This document shows positions 51,323 through 64,000 of a stretch of DNA of 64,000 nucleotides, piece by piece; position 1 is the first letter of the stretch; each line of letters opens with the position of its first letter. The stretch covers positions 1,775,698 through 1,839,697 of the forward strand of contig JAMKCF010000015.1 of the NCBI GenBank assembly GCA_023634235.1, in the 5' to 3' direction. The notes under the pieces are model-generated. The model was not told the origin of the DNA. It made no database searches and saw only the letters and a program-made list of their open reading frames with translations. This DNA is from Pisaster brevispinus (Eukaryota; Echinodermata; Asteroidea; Forcipulatida; Asteriidae). A program made the position numbers and the translations under genes.

Positions 51323-53477
51323 ATTAACAGATGTACAAGTTTTGTCCTTTCTTTATATCAAACATTGATTAAAATTTGACAGTGCAATCTCCATTTAATA
51401 GAATTTAGTAGTTTCTTCCATTGAGCTGTGTACGAATCGTGCCTGCAGGAGGTCCATGCTCTTTTTGTAAACATGTGGTGTCACAGGTCACGTGGTCTAT
51501 AAAATGAAACCCAAGTTTAGTGGAGGCTATGTTGTACGCCACCAGTGGGCGTAACCAGATAGGGCATAGGGGGTGCCCCCTAAGAACTCTTTCCCCCTTA
51601 CCCCCAAATAAGATTGAAAACTGCACAAATGAATGGTGCAATACATAAAAAAGCCCCCCTTCATCCTTCCCCATGAAACTGTATGGAAGCCTCTGCTCCA
51701 TTCAGACACACGCGACCACAATAGGCCCAAGCAGAAGTATATTTAGCCATTCGGTATTTCGCCATTTGGTAGTATATTGAGCCATTCGCTTGGGGCTAGT
51801 GGACTTCAGTGGTATATCCATAGCCAGAGCCACTGTATTATACAATGCCAAAGGTGATTTAAAAAGTCTGGCCCTTTGCCAGTTATTACTATTATCATTA
51901 CAGTGATTCTGGGAGCCCAACAACAGTAGCCAAGACTGTTCAAAAGGTCCTTCGTAGCCCGGTGGGAAGTATAGACTCGTTTATCCTTGGGGGAGGGGGG
52001 GGGGTTCCCTACTCTCTTCACACTTCATGAGGTTGAGATGGAAAGAAAATTCTGAGCAAATTTACCTCACCAGGTTTCCTCTCTCGTTTCAGGGAAGCGG
52101 ATACTGGTAAATCTATAACAATTACTTCAGACTCGAAATAGACTCTAATAGAATTATGATATCAAGAAAAGGAAATACCTGCCCACTCTTATTTAATACC
52201 TTTTTGACGGATTTAAATCCCTTTCTAAATATGGAAATACTCCGGCCAATTCCTAGTCGCGTTTATCGGATTCGGCGGCTATTTTTGTCTCCGCCTCCGA
52301 GCCGTTTACCCGCTAGTGCGGAAAGCAGGTATAGCGTACAATACCGCTTTAAAGAACAGCAACGGTAGTGATTCGGTTATAGCGTTCGTGACCCTCTGTC
52401 GCTGCTTATAGCGACATATCCCCCACGAGCCGGTATCCATTCATGAAAAAACATACACGCAATTTAAGTTGATGAATAATGTTCACACGCTGCGCACACG
52501 GACGATAAAAATAGTGCACTCACACGATTTGATAAAAATGACAATGAGCAGCGAGTGCTCTCCGTTATATCTAAGATGTTGGATGATTTCCTTTCCACCA
52601 CCTTGGAGACCTTATAAGCGAGTCTTCTGATAATCTGTGATGTTTGTCTTGGGGAGTTAAGATCTGTGGTCGGGTGAAGCGATCTACTCAGCCCCTCACC
52701 AAGACGTCTTGGCTTTGGGGAATTAGAAGACAACACAACGCGGCTGGGGTCAGGTCGGACGTTGTGAGGAGTCGATTACTGCTGTCGTTACAATAGAAAT
52801 AATGAAGCTGTCATAGCCTCTGTGGTGAGCAGGATAACCCCCGCTGCAAAACAGTCCACTCAAGCTGGGTTGGGCATTATATTACTGTATTGTGCCCCCC
52901 CCCCCCCCGAGAGTGTCACAATTTTTGTTACAGTGTTGTCCTGGGGGAAGGGTGACGTCATGTAGACGTTACCCATTTCTTACGGTGACCATCCGAGATT
53001 TATGTTTTGAAAAACACTTATACGGGGAACGCGACCCGACGATGGAACTGCAACTATTTTTTTTGTAAGAACTGGGAGACAAAAGTTTGATTTTTTTGGG
53101 GTTAAAGACGTCATGCGAGAATAATGGAGCATGGGAGATCATGAAGTCGTCTTATTTTCTGGTGTCTGCACTCGGGGGACTCAGTATCAAAAAAAAAAAA
53201 ATTAATAAAAAAATCCTGATATCATCCCTTTCCAAAAAATAACATAACTTCTTAAAAGCTCTTTGAAATTATTTATATTTATGGTCATCATTTCATGATG
53301 ATATTTTGGTACATTTTCTTATCGTGTTCCCATCATCTTCCTCTAGCTCTGTGCAGATAAAATGGTGGATTATATAAAACAAGGTTTACCCTATTCCATA
53401 GTACACGTGACATGGCCAAACAGTCAAATTTAAATTCCAATTATGCCCAGCGGACCTGCCGCTAAACTATCACCACC

Positions 53478-53588
<111 letters not shown>

Positions 53589-56548
53589 AAAGATTAAATT
53601 CCATAAGGAAAAACCCAGCTAAAAACAAAAAAAAGGTGATTTTCGTGAGCAAATCCGCTAGTCCGATGGTGGTGGAATTCTGATCAAATCAGAGCATTAC
53701 ACAGCAACAACTTGAACTGTCTAATCGGTTTACGGAGCCGCCAGTACAAATACTACGTTTACGACGGCTGTTCAAGGAACGTGAAATATTGTTGCGGTTT
53801 AATTAGTTAATTTATAATTGGCGTTAAGACAGCGATGGTCATGCCCAGGAGAGCACAGTATGCAGACTCTGTTTTATATACCCCCCGTTTTTCTAAGTCA
53901 AATTAAGTCCGTACGTTTGTTATTTAGATGTTCTACCCAAATTGGAGAAGAAAAAAAATCCAGTGTGTAGAAAGCCATTTGGGGAATTCGAGAAATCAAA
54001 CACGGTACAATACATATTAATATGGCGTGGGAATATCCTCGTTAATGCGCTTGCCAGTTTGTTCCATCTTTCTGTATGATCACGGAGCGTCCAAACTCAA
54101 ATCTAAATTCGTTTGACTCTGCCCTACTTGCCAAGAAGCAGGATAAAAATCTGTTCGATATACATTCAAATAAGCAATCCTTACGCATTATAAACCCGCA
54201 TCATGCCAGTTGACAGCACCCCCTCGTTCTAGTAATAGTAGGCTAATGTATTTCTGCCGCACCAAACACCGGCCATCCATCACGTCAGCGTGAGCAGATT
54301 GGATAGTAACGTGCCGTTAATTTGTATAAATTCACGGGCAGTAAAGCGGGCGCGGGACCCGGCCAAATACGACGAACACGGTGTGTTATCGCCCAGGGAC
54401 TTCTGCTGCGTGTTTGCGCAAAGATCAGCTAAATTTCCCCGGCCAAAAAAACCATATTTTATTCAAGGATTTTATTATTCGGGTTGATTGAGAGTAGCTA
54501 AAATTCACAGGGAAATGAAATTGAAATGAAAAAAAAGCTGGAAAACAAAGTTTGGAATAACAGTGCGATCGGGTTACAAATTAAATGTAACTACTACAAC
54601 TTGTGGAGAAAAAATATATCGGCAAAACAATTACTTTTTAGCATTTGGGTTGATAGTTGGGCATGATTTTATGCACCGAAAACAAATTAAAGTCTGATAG
54701 CGGTGGCTCCGTCTCTGAGCAAGTACAAGATTTTTTTTTAATAAAACTGACTTTTGTGAAGGAGACCGGAAGGCGCAATGGGTCAGCGAACAGATATTGA
54801 TTAAAATTAGTGAAGTCAACTGATCATTTTGAGAGGGGACGTAGACAAACATTTACATTACATTTTATATATACAGTTAAATGGATATTAGCTGTGCAGT
54901 GATGGACTCTCCATCTAATTGACTTAAGGGGAAATTAAAGTTGTAAATATTGATATGTGTTGGCTTTTGATTAAAAAGATGAATTAAGAAGCTGAGAGAG
55001 AACAGCAAACAGTCAAAACAGCAACATTTTAATGACATTTTTACATAGTTTCAATAACTGAAATGATCAGCAGCTGGAATGCAGGCGCTACGTGGCGATC
55101 TGTTTCTTTGTTCACAAATTGCTTCCCAGTTTCAACTCAATCAAAATGCCACACCAACACAAACAATGTATAGATTATGTAGACAAGTATGTGGGTCATT
55201 GTTGTGCAGGCTTACCTCATCTGACAAACAGTCGTTGACTGACTTCAACTAGGACTCGACGTCGTCTTGGTGTTCACCGACGGCCATTATACGCCGATAA
55301 AAGTTAACACGGAGATAGGTGCCACTCCTGTTACAGCGATGCCCAGCCGGCGACGATGGTTCCGCACTATCAGTGGACTGGTATCCGTCGACTGGTGTCT
55401 AAGGGTAGAAACACTAAGTTTTATGACCGAAACGAAGGGCAAGAATGAGCAAAAATGTACCGTGCACAGGAAAGCCACGTGAGGATGGTGCATCTTTGAG
55501 CCTCATGCTGCGTGGTAACGACTGATATGGCAACTCGCTTATGAAGGGCGCCACCATCGGTAGTAGCGTCACGCGCAAGCGTAGACGATTGTGTCTGAGT
55601 GTGGAGTTTTTGAAGCAACGAGTAGTGATTGAGTGCGCTTATGATTTTTCTCACTTTCAGTGTTAACGAATGCGGAGCACAGTGGCCGAACAACGATTAC
55701 ATTATTTTAACCGTCGGAAAAAAACAAAAGGCTGAGGGAAAAAGTAAAAAAATATTCCACAATAAAAACATACAAGAAAACTCCCACAACATGCCTTAAG
55801 TCAGTCACGTGACGGCTTGTCTTGAATAAACAAATCAATTTCTAAACAAAGAACCAACACCTTTTAAGAATCTCGTGAAATATAGAGACTTGAAAGGTGA
55901 AACAGCGAGATCTTTTAGCAGCTACAAAAAAACCGAGAAGCTGATAAATTCCGCATCAGGTTTAATATTATTACGAGTCGTGCATCCACTCAGAGCCGGT
56001 TGGCTGCTGCCTGTCCTCGTCATGTCGCCGAGAGCTAACGGTTTAACATCACCCTAAATGACTTGAGAAACACGTTGACATGTAATAAACCACTGGCGCA
56101 TCCTAACGCATTAAGCTCTGCCGTCCACACGTCACTAGGCCCGGGCATGAGGCTTCGGGGTCGACACGCTGCTGTGCCGAATACACTCGCTACACGTCCG
56201 TAGCGCGCATGAATATTTCACCAAGCCAGATTGGTTTCGCTCGATTGGTCCACCAAAAAAAGAAAAAGAAGAAGAGAGAAAGAGAAAAAAAATGGGAGGA
56301 GAAGAACTGCCGGCACAAAAACGAGAGGGACAAGTTGCAGATCACGTGATCACGTCTTGGCAATTACTGCTGCAGTCTGTTGCAGGATACGTTGCCGTCA
56401 TCCATCAGACAACTGTTCAAATAATGGATTGTATCATTTTTTTTAAAGCTTTGGGTTAGAAGTTGGAGTCGCTTCACATCGCATTTTCTTCGAGTAAAGC
56501 AAGAATAATTGTTATTGACAAATCGTTACGCGTTTCTTGTTAAAACAA

Positions 56549-56572
56549 ACACACACACACACACACACACAC
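56549..56572 (+). repeat. (CA)n microsatellite
   Basis: About 12 uninterrupted CA units. Confidence 0.95.
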
Positions 56573-56840
56573 TATTGGAAACTGTGAGTATGCTGACGAA
56601 ACAAAAAAAATCACAACTGGGGACTTATCTTTCACGACATAAAACAGCCATTGACATCCAGGCATCTGCCATTGGTTGGTTCATAGAGGGGTAAAAAAAA
56701 AAAAGAGAAGAAAAGAAAACCCAAGAGTGCTCGAGATCAGTGGTACATCTTCGCTACCGGGCAATAACGCCACCGGCCGGTCGCGTCTACATCATCTAAA
56801 TCCCATCCAACGTTAATCTAATTGGCCCTGAGCCACTTAC

Positions 56841-57002
56841 AAATAATAATTTAATATTTTGGCTAGGCTCTCTCTGTGTAGTGTTGATCAACTCCTCATT
56901 TTGTTCGTGGATTACGACGCACTCGACGCTTGGGTTGGAACAGGAGGTATCAGCTGCATCCGATGCCCCTGCCGTTGAAAACGACGAGGGTACCGCCATC
57001 AT
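56841..57002 (-). CDS. Possible first coding exon of an unidentified gene
   Basis: An ATG at 57002 opens 54 codons (MMAVPSSFSTAGASDAADTS ... REPSQNIKLLF) that reach a strong donor, TTT|GTAAGTGG, at 56841-56840. The composition (Ser/Ala/Glu-rich) looks like an ordinary N-terminus. No matching downstream exon was found between here and DRGX, and the plus strand is also open for about 60 codons here. Low confidence; it could be chance. Confidence 0.2.
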
Positions 57003-57034
57003 GGAGCGTCAGATGGCGTTCAAGGTGCATCGTC

Positions 57035-57037
<3 letters not shown>

Positions 57038-57071
<34 letters not shown>
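57038..57071 (+). repeat. Poly(A) tract of 34 bp
   Basis: Uninterrupted A run directly after CGTCGTT. It could be a retroposon tail, but no matching body was identified. Confidence 0.95.
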
Positions 57072-57072
<1 letters not shown>

Positions 57073-57280
57073 AGCTCTCATTTGACATCTGTTGGAGTCG
57101 AAGAACTTGTTTTATAGAAACATTTATCACAAAAAAATCATATAATTTATGTGGTCGTGACAGCTACCCCTTGTAACTATTAGTTTGCATAGGTTTTTAC
57201 TGAATGTCACAAATAAACAATTCAAACAAATAAACAAACACCACAACAAAAGAAAACTACATTGTCAATAACGCCTTAAA

Positions 57281-57654
57281 TTAAAGGTAGGCTTTGTCTG
57301 AACTTTCATGTTTAATATGACTGGAAAAAAAAAATGTGTTTTTGTCTCCATCTCTATTAACTTGATTAAACAAAAATATACTGAAATTTCCATCTGGCGG
57401 GCTGGCATGTTCGAGGGAAAATTGCCATCACACTTTGCTCTTATTTGTATTGAGCTAAATCAAACAAACGTGCAGAAAATCCTTGACAAAATATTAGCTG
57501 TTATTCGCCATTTTCTCGGAAACTTGGCCATCTAATTTGATGAAATTTCCACAGTTTGTGTGAAATCTTTGCTGAAAACAAGAGCAACAAAATTAGGTTT
57601 TTTTTAAGAACAAAAAACCTACAATGAAATGCCACAGGCCTGCACCTACCTTAA
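57281..57654. mobile_element. TTAA-flanked non-autonomous element, second family
   Basis: TTAA then AGGTAGGCTTTG; the other end reads GGTAGGTGCAGGCC inward from TTAA. The interior (TTCTCGGAAACTTGGCCATC, TAATTTGATGAAATTTCC) is unlike the 44912/49211 family. Confidence 0.65.
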
Positions 57655-58510
57655 AGAACAATCTGAACGAAATAAACGGTATTGTTCTTTTGTTATTGAG
57701 AGGTAAACGAGTGTGTAATGATTACATGACATTGCCTCATGCCTCATGCCTACCGTTAACAGCTACCACTGTTACATGTTCTTTTACAATTTAACTTGCA
57801 AAATAAATTTGTCAATTGAAACAAAAGGAGTGATTAATTACATTGTACAGTAAGTTTTCGCCTTGTATAAAACCTTGCATAGCGTCCAGACCACATTTTA
57901 TCGTTAATTACAAACTAAAGAAAACTCATTTGCATACTACGTAGGCGTTAAACCCGAACCGCCTCGCGGGCACTTGCGTCCCCCCCCCCCCCCAACGGTA
58001 CGCTTCATTTAACCTCGTTCCCCCATCAACAAATCACAGGCAATACAACTTTATTGCCGGGGATATAGTCTGTACTTTTTTGACAAATTTGACTCCAAGG
58101 TCAGGGAATGAGATTGAGAGATGCAAATCGATGTCTCATTGACGGGAGGTGCGATTGGAGGACGTCATTTGTCAATGTCAGCCGGCTGTTGTGCGGCGAA
58201 ACACTGTATTTTTCTTCACCACTTGCTTGTGCTTTCTGCGCCAGTTTTTTGTTCTATTCACAGCAAACGTTTCTAAACAAATTTGCTTTCAGGAAACCAG
58301 TCAAAAAGCATTGTAAATTGGATGGTATGTTGGCTGGTACCACATCTCTGCTATTTTAAGCAAAGATGACTTTCAGCACATGTTGTTTTGTGTTGACCTA
58401 TTGTGCTATATGAATAATGTCCATGATTTTAGATTGGATAAAAAAAGTAGAAGGAACAACGATTAATTAACAACTCAAACAAACATCTTTGTTTACATTG
58501 CATATACAGC

Positions 58511-58516
58511 TTTATT
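58511..58516 (-). terminator. Candidate poly(A) signal AATAAA
   Basis: TTTATT on the plus strand, the last clear AATAAA of the AT-rich block downstream of the 63256-63987 exon. Weak evidence without transcripts. Confidence 0.25.
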
Positions 58517-61500
58517 ACAAAGCATTTTTAAAGACATAAACACGACAAAATACAAACAGGTTTTTATTTTCATCCACGAAATAACCTTGTACGTCATAAT
58601 GACGTCAAGTGAATAAATTAACATACTTCATTTTTTTAAACCAAAGAAAACATTACAGCATCGTCTTCATTACCTATGTTTTAAGATTTAGCTCAATGGA
58701 ATTACATGGCGAAGACACTCTACGTATGGAAAAAACCAAGCTATTTACAAAATAGTTACATCCGGGTATCTTCTAACCATAGACTTCACCTAGGCGGTCG
58801 GGCAATATCGTACGCTAGAGTGTTCCAGCCTAATAACGTTTAGTATTAAAATGTCAGCTAATTTCCTATATACGGATAAATAATAATCAAGAACTGCAGC
58901 AAATTTGCTTCGAGAAATTGTCATTATACACAGCCTGACAATGATTTAGCCTTTGCTATAACGGTATATTCTGTAATTCAATTTGTTAATGCTGTATAAA
59001 TACCCTACGTTTATATCTCAGCTTATTAATTAAATATACACATAGTGGATCATTACGTACCCGTTTACTTATCCAATTACGCATGCGCAGTTTGACGGCT
59101 TCCTACGCAGGTTTTAAAATAATTGAGGAAGAAAAAAAATACAATAAAATGTGGACAACTGCTGGAAGTGGATATTACGTTTCCATGGCAATGAAAGCCT
59201 TAACAAGTCTTTTGTCAACATTTAAACAAACAATGTTAATCTTGTATAAATTTAAATAAAAAATAGCATTCATAACGCAATTGCAATTTCAATAACAATG
59301 TACCATGTACACACAATATTCAGGTTTGGGTTGGATTTTCTGGTATTTCATTTTCATAAATGGACATATAATTTGCATATTAAACTGGTTTTTTTTGTGG
59401 AGTTAGGGTACTGTCATATATTTATAAGGGAGCTTGAGAAGGTGACACTTGCTTGATCATTAGTATGCAAGTTTGCAAATTATGTATGCAAAATAGGGAA
59501 GAATATCGAGCTATACAACGTAACAATACTAAAGACCAGTGTATTGAATATTTATAAAAAGACTTTCATAATATTCATAAGCCACGTTGCTTTCATGAAT
59601 ATTCAAAAACCTCTACAGTTGAATTTCATTTCAAGATGACAAAAAAGTCTGATTCTTTCAGACTCAAGTTAGCTACATTAAAGAAATGTAGACTACCCTT
59701 CGACCCCCCCCCCAAAAAAAAAAAGAAAGAATGTTTTCACAGTACTTAATATGTCTTGACAAGAAAAAACAACACTGCTAGTGTAAAACTTTGTCATAAT
59801 ATGCATTTTATTACAAAGGGTCATATTTTTTTAATGAATGCGGTTATGGCAGTCACTTTTAAAGGAACAAGTTTGCTATTTCCAAATACAAGGCCGTGAT
59901 AAAAAAAAAATTCCCCAATTAGTTTTAGATGTTATGAAGTCAGGTATTTGTTTGCTCATGGCCACGCGAATGAATAAACATGCATAATTATACGCAGCAC
60001 ATTCATTTGCCTCATACACAGCTTTTCGATTTCATTTTGTTTCTTTTTCTCAAACACGACTGATTGTTGCTAATTGACAATTGATCTAATCACTGACTCA
60101 TTACCATTGCCCATTTTAGCAGACGGCTGTTGTATTCAGCCAAGTGAGTAAAACATGCATAAAAAAACCCACAAAAAACACCCAAAAAACAATGCGTGCA
60201 TTACTGGTATAAGCGTGTTTGTTTTTTCATAATTCCTCCCAAACTATTCGTTTGAACCTCGAAGCCTCTTTTTTTAATATTAAATTGAACATCATTTTAT
60301 GGTACACTATTCCCAAAACTGCTTTAATCTTGATAAATGGTTCCCAGTTTCTGATATTTGTTTTTTAATTAACTCCGCATATTAAAAGAAAATCCCAGAC
60401 ATTGCAAAACGTCATGAAAGTGGGCCTTGACGTCATAACTGGTTGCACGTAACTAGTTTAACCTAAGCAAGATTATCTAGTTAGCTTTAACTGGATTGTC
60501 TAACCTGATTAACATAGGTTAGACTAATACTAACTCAATAACCCAGTTAACCCAACGGTGTCAATAAAGAAGACGCTTTCCCGTTTAAATCAGAAAAATT
60601 ATTAAAAACTATTAACAGTATTAATAAAATATAATATTCATCAAGAAAATCGAGAACCCTTAAAAACACCCCGAAAAAACACCCCAAATAAACAAACAAA
60701 AAAAAAACCCAACCCAAACTATAAAATTAGCGTTCTTTCAAGCAATTTTCCTCAGAAATTTCTGTTCCACGTTTTGGAGAATTTCTGGGACTGCGTGGAA
60801 ACGAAATGAAATAGTCCAGGGCAATTTTTTTTTTTAAATAAATATATATAATATTTCCCTTTGTTTTGGTTCAAGATCAAACAACAGTACAGTATAACTA
60901 CCAACATATTTATTTACAACCACAAACTCTTAAAAAAAAATTAGGTCATAAATTTCTTTTTTACAGTTAATTTTTTTCACTTGATTTAATATTTTTGATG
61001 CCACAACATGTCTTCAAGGGACTTTGTTTATATTTCAATTTCAACATATTCTTAAAATCACACAGTTGAAATAACAACAACACTTGGAGAACAAACAGGT
61101 ACAAGTGTTCATTATTTTAAATACACATTTTTTGTGTTTGGTAAACATTTTACAGCTAAACAAAACTGTTAATTATTGATGAAACTATGTTGTAGTTTTA
61201 GAAACGAAGTGGCGTGCATAAGAGATGAAAACAATGTCATACAACGCCCATCCCTGGTATCGATACTGTATTCGAATTCAAGAGTCGAATACCGAATGTT
61301 CCAGTGCTTGGAACAATCGCAGTGTTTTGTTGTGGTGTACGATTAACAGTATTCGAATATTAACATGTTAGTAACGAAGGTAGTCGGTATGTAACATAAC
61401 GACTTTCCACAAAAGGAAGGTATTACTTGAAAAATTGTGAACATTAAGTTAATTTAAAAAATTTTAAACAACACTTTGTGAATTTTTAAATAAAGCATTC

Positions 61501-61882
61501 TACATGTTATTTCATTTAATAGCTAGGCATTTAAGTACTCTCATAATATTAACAGGCAATTCTAAATTTAAAAAACAATCTTCTTATTTATTTTTGTTAA
61601 TAATTATACAATTGACGTAAAAAAATCTGGAATTATTACACTGTCGAAGCACAAAATACCACCAAAAGAGGAAGCAACCATGAAATAATGAGATGGGGTA
61701 TGGGTGTGTCTAGTCTAGGTTACCTAGCAACTATCTAGAAATCACGTGACAAATGGTTGCTACCATTGCAACGTGTTGCAGGGTTCAAGTTCATAGACCT
61801 TGCTTAGCGGGAGCAGGTTACCAGCCAAAATATCATGTTATGAGTTTACCTGTGAATGGTTTCCCGCGAGTTAAGCTAAGCT

Positions 61883-62044
61883 GGGCCCAATTGCATGGCT
61901 CTGCTTACCATATTAAGCAAGGGAATTTCGTGCTTACGTCAAGCATATTTCACAAGTTCGCAGAGAACTGTTGCGTGTTCTGGTTAGACTGATTTTGTTG
62001 TGCTTAGCTACTTTTAGTGCTTAAACAGCTCTATAAAATTGGGC
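61883..62044. mobile_element. MITE with GGGCCCAATT ends, copy D
   Basis: Left GGGCCCAATTGCATGGCTCT; right CAGCTCTATAAAATTGGGC. Same family as 35379-35572. Confidence 0.65.
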
Positions 62045-62168
62045 AAAGGTTACTAGGCATTCTTTGCTTACCCAGCCATAGCGCAGAAATTTGGCACTAG
62101 CCCTGTAGGCAAAGAATGGTAACCGCAAGCGCAGAACTCGACGGTAAGCAGAGCCATGAAATTGGGCT
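62041..62168. mobile_element. Adjacent inverted-repeat element
   Basis: Starts GGGCAAAGGTTACTAGGC and ends GCAGAGCCATGAAATTGGGC. Internal GGCATTCTTTGC and GCAAAGAATGGTAACC are inverted copies. It abuts copy D and shares its end sequence. Confidence 0.55.
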
Positions 62169-63255
62169 AAGATCAATTCGCGGAGTTCTACCCCCTGTGA
62201 TCTAATATCTTGTAAAACACACTAACAATGGCCCAAAAGAAATAAATTAAATCAAATTCAAATGCAGATAAACAACGAAACAAAAACAAACAACCAAAAC
62301 AATAGAAAAACAACAACACCAATAACATCACGATAGTTTACATATCTATAAATTCAGTTCAATCTTTTCAACACGTATATAAATATAATCAAGCTATTAA
62401 AAAATTGGAGGGGGAAAAATACGACTGATTTTGGCCTCAAAAGTTTGTATTTTTTTGTGTGAATAATTGTTTTTTTTACAAGAGAGTTGATAAAGGTACT
62501 AATTGTTAAGCTACTTAAATTCAGATCTGAATACTCAATAAGAAGTGTTATCCCAGATGAATGGTTTTTATCCGATTTAAACTTGAAGCTGCTTTTAACC
62601 TTCAAACACTTTTCGAGGCTTCGTTTTCTAAAGAAACAAAAACATGTGCGTTGTCTTTTTAATGAAATCCAAGCCACTTGAAATTTACAGTTTATATAAT
62701 CCATACATTACAGTTGAAGGCCAACCTCAATGCCTTCAAGTGAATGATTTGAAAGCTGACAATTAACAAGAAAATAATACAATTAACCCCCTTTTTTTTG
62801 GTCCGTTAAAAAAAGACACCAAATACATCAAATATTTCATTCTATTTTTAAAACACTTTCAGAAGAAATAGTACATGTATGTTGCTCAATTTATTAATTT
62901 TTGCTTCGGTATTTTTCCTGATAAAAAAAATTCAATAAGCGTTTTAATATTATTACATATAGTTTTGTTTAAATTCCACCTTCATAACTTTTTAAAGAGC
63001 CACAAATCGTATCAATTGCAAAAACAAAACAATACAATAACTGACAAATTCAAATCATTTTGGAAAGAGACGTGTGTTTACTACGGTCTGGAAAACATCC
63101 CCTTTAAAACCCATTGCTCGGAAATTTCATCTCGCCGCTAAAATCTAGAGAAAAACATTTTATTTTCCAGGTTTGGCTAGTAAAGAATAGGCTCTATACA
63201 CTTATAAAATATAAATATAAAGGATTCATGTACAGACAGTAAAAGGGGAGGAGTT

Positions 63256-63987
63256 TCAAACTGCTGAAGGGGGGCTACTCTCTACAACATCCTTTAACCG
63301 ATCCGCGTAGTGATCTGCCTTTGGACTCGTTGTGACGTTATTCATTGCGTCGGTCTTGTACCCAGGACCCACTAACGGGTTCTCGTGGATGTTGACGTGG
63401 TCTGGCGATCTGCTGGTCGTGACGCCGTTGAGACGCCCTCTACCTCTGGGCTGATGCGATGGTGACATATCATGTGTGTAGGGTGAAGACGAGACCCGAA
63501 GGCCAGGGGAACTGTGTTCGTCCCATGTATAGTCTCCGCTATCATGATCACTACCGCCGATGTGGTCATGTATAGCTTGGATTTGGGGGTTGGGGACGTC
63601 GATGACATCCCCGCCGCTATCCGACCCATCACTCTCACTCCCTAAATCGCTAGAAGCACCTTGATGATCAATGGGCAATGTATCAGGATCGCCTCTCTCC
63701 TCCAACGAAACATCAGAGTTATTATGGGGTTGCTCATGCGTTACAAGCTCGTCTGTGGGCACCGCTGCGTAGCCGTTCTTACCTCCTTTCGTGGGAGGGC
63801 TACCCTCTCGGCTGCCTTGAGACGGACTCCGGCGAGAGTGGATGCTCGTTTGCGGTGACGGGCGTGGCGCACCACTCACGCTGCCGTTGGTACTACGTGT
63901 CAGAGACCCCCGACCAACAGAATGGTTGCTGGCCTTACGAGCTCCCAGCGTCGGCTCCATGTTGACGGCTGCATGCTGATTGGAGTA
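63256..63987 (-). CDS. C-terminal exon of an unidentified protein with a PDZ-ligand end (partial)
   Basis: Open for 243 codons from acceptor GTGTTTTAG|TACTCC at 63987 to a TGA at 63256. The TAG of the acceptor is also an in-frame stop, so either this is the last exon of a longer gene or translation begins at the ATG at 63960. The sequence is hydrophilic, with many Ser, Asp, Gly and Pro: an Arg/Ser-rich start (RSTNGSVSGAPRPSPQTS), an acidic centre (SSDLGSESDGSDSGGD) and the C-terminus ESSPPSAV. S-A-V at the end fits a class I PDZ ligand (S/T-x-hydrophobic). I see no membrane segment or known domain. The likely setting is the cytoplasmic tail of a receptor, adhesion protein or channel, but that is inference. 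The rest lies beyond base 64000. Confidence 0.6.
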   Translation of the reverse strand, partial: YSNQHAAVNMEPTLGARKASNHSVGRGSLTRSTNGSVSGAPRPSPQTSIHSRRSPSQGSREGSPPTKGGKNGYAAVPTDELVTHEQPHNNSDVSLEERGDPDTLPIDHQGASSDLGSESDGSDSGGDVIDVPNPQIQAIHDHIGGSDHDSGDYTWDEHSSPGLRVSSSPYTHDMSPSHQPRGRGRLNGVTTSRSPDHVNIHENPLVGPGYKTDAMNNVTTSPKADHYADRLKDVVESSPPSAV

Positions 63988-64000
63988 CTAAAACACCAAC

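Larger units (their letters stand above)
58491..63255 (-). other. Probable long 3'UTR of the gene at 63256-63987
   Basis: About 4.7 kb of AT-rich, gene-free sequence from the stop codon to a minus-strand AATAAA (TTTATT at 58511-58516). Open frames here are AT-rich and short. It contains the MITE pair at 61883-62168. The extent of the UTR is inference; earlier AATAAA motifs exist. Confidence 0.35.

Noticed and set aside
52464..52736. 90-codon minus-strand open frame
   Set aside because: No domain recognised and no supporting splice partner.
57038..57071. Processed pseudogene ending in the poly-A tract
   Set aside because: The plus-strand frame ending at TAA before the A run has no recognisable parent protein, so a retrocopy cannot be supported.
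63661..63965. Plus-strand open frames opposite the last exon
   Set aside because: Antisense shadows of the 63256-63987 coding exon.

Overview
This looks like nuclear DNA from a marine deuterostome invertebrate, most likely an echinoderm and possibly a sea star. That assignment is inference. It rests on AT-rich DNA with long GT-AG introns, microsatellites, tRNA-derived SINEs, many short inverted-repeat transposons (several with TTAA target sites), and protein sequences closer to vertebrate homologues than to those of fly or worm, as judged by eye. There is no operon, Shine-Dalgarno or CRISPR signal. All five gene models lie on the minus strand, so each gene runs from high to low coordinates.

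Layout: (1) 139-962: the first two coding exons of a calponin-homology (CH) domain protein whose remainder lies outside the window. (2) 9466-19030: a complete 12-exon TM9SF3 gene (585 codons plus stop), probably with a 4.1 kb 3'UTR ending near 5320. Two tRNA-derived SINEs sit in opposite orientation in its introns. (3) 22173-24503: a complete 4-exon gene for a CAMLG/GET2-like tail-anchored-protein receptor (370 aa) with a long acidic Ser/Thr/Pro linker. (4) 28653-46629: a complete 6-exon paired-like homeobox gene of the DRGX (PRRXL1) family (293 aa) with an OAR domain. Its first coding exon lies 11.3 kb upstream of the homeobox exons. (5) 63256-63987: the last coding exon of an unidentified protein whose C-terminus fits a class I PDZ ligand, followed by a probable 4.7 kb AT-rich 3'UTR.

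The reading frame is continuous across every proposed splice junction in genes 2, 3 and 4, and every intron has GT-AG ends. TM9SF3 and CAMLG both handle membrane proteins in the secretory pathway, but nothing in the sequence shows that this neighbourhood is functional. DRGX is a sensory-neuron transcription factor in vertebrates and has the large introns expected of a developmental regulator.

The non-coding DNA is crowded with small mobile elements: TTAA-flanked MITEs, a pogo/Tigger-like MITE, GGGCCCAATTTC-ended MITEs, fold-back elements, and repeats bounded by GGGTTCTCCCC. I found no convincing novel multigene system. The items most worth a second look are the unidentified PDZ-tailed protein, a possible orphan first exon near 57 kb, the CAMLG linker, a 37-bp-arm hairpin near 4.5 kb, and the multi-copy repeat families.
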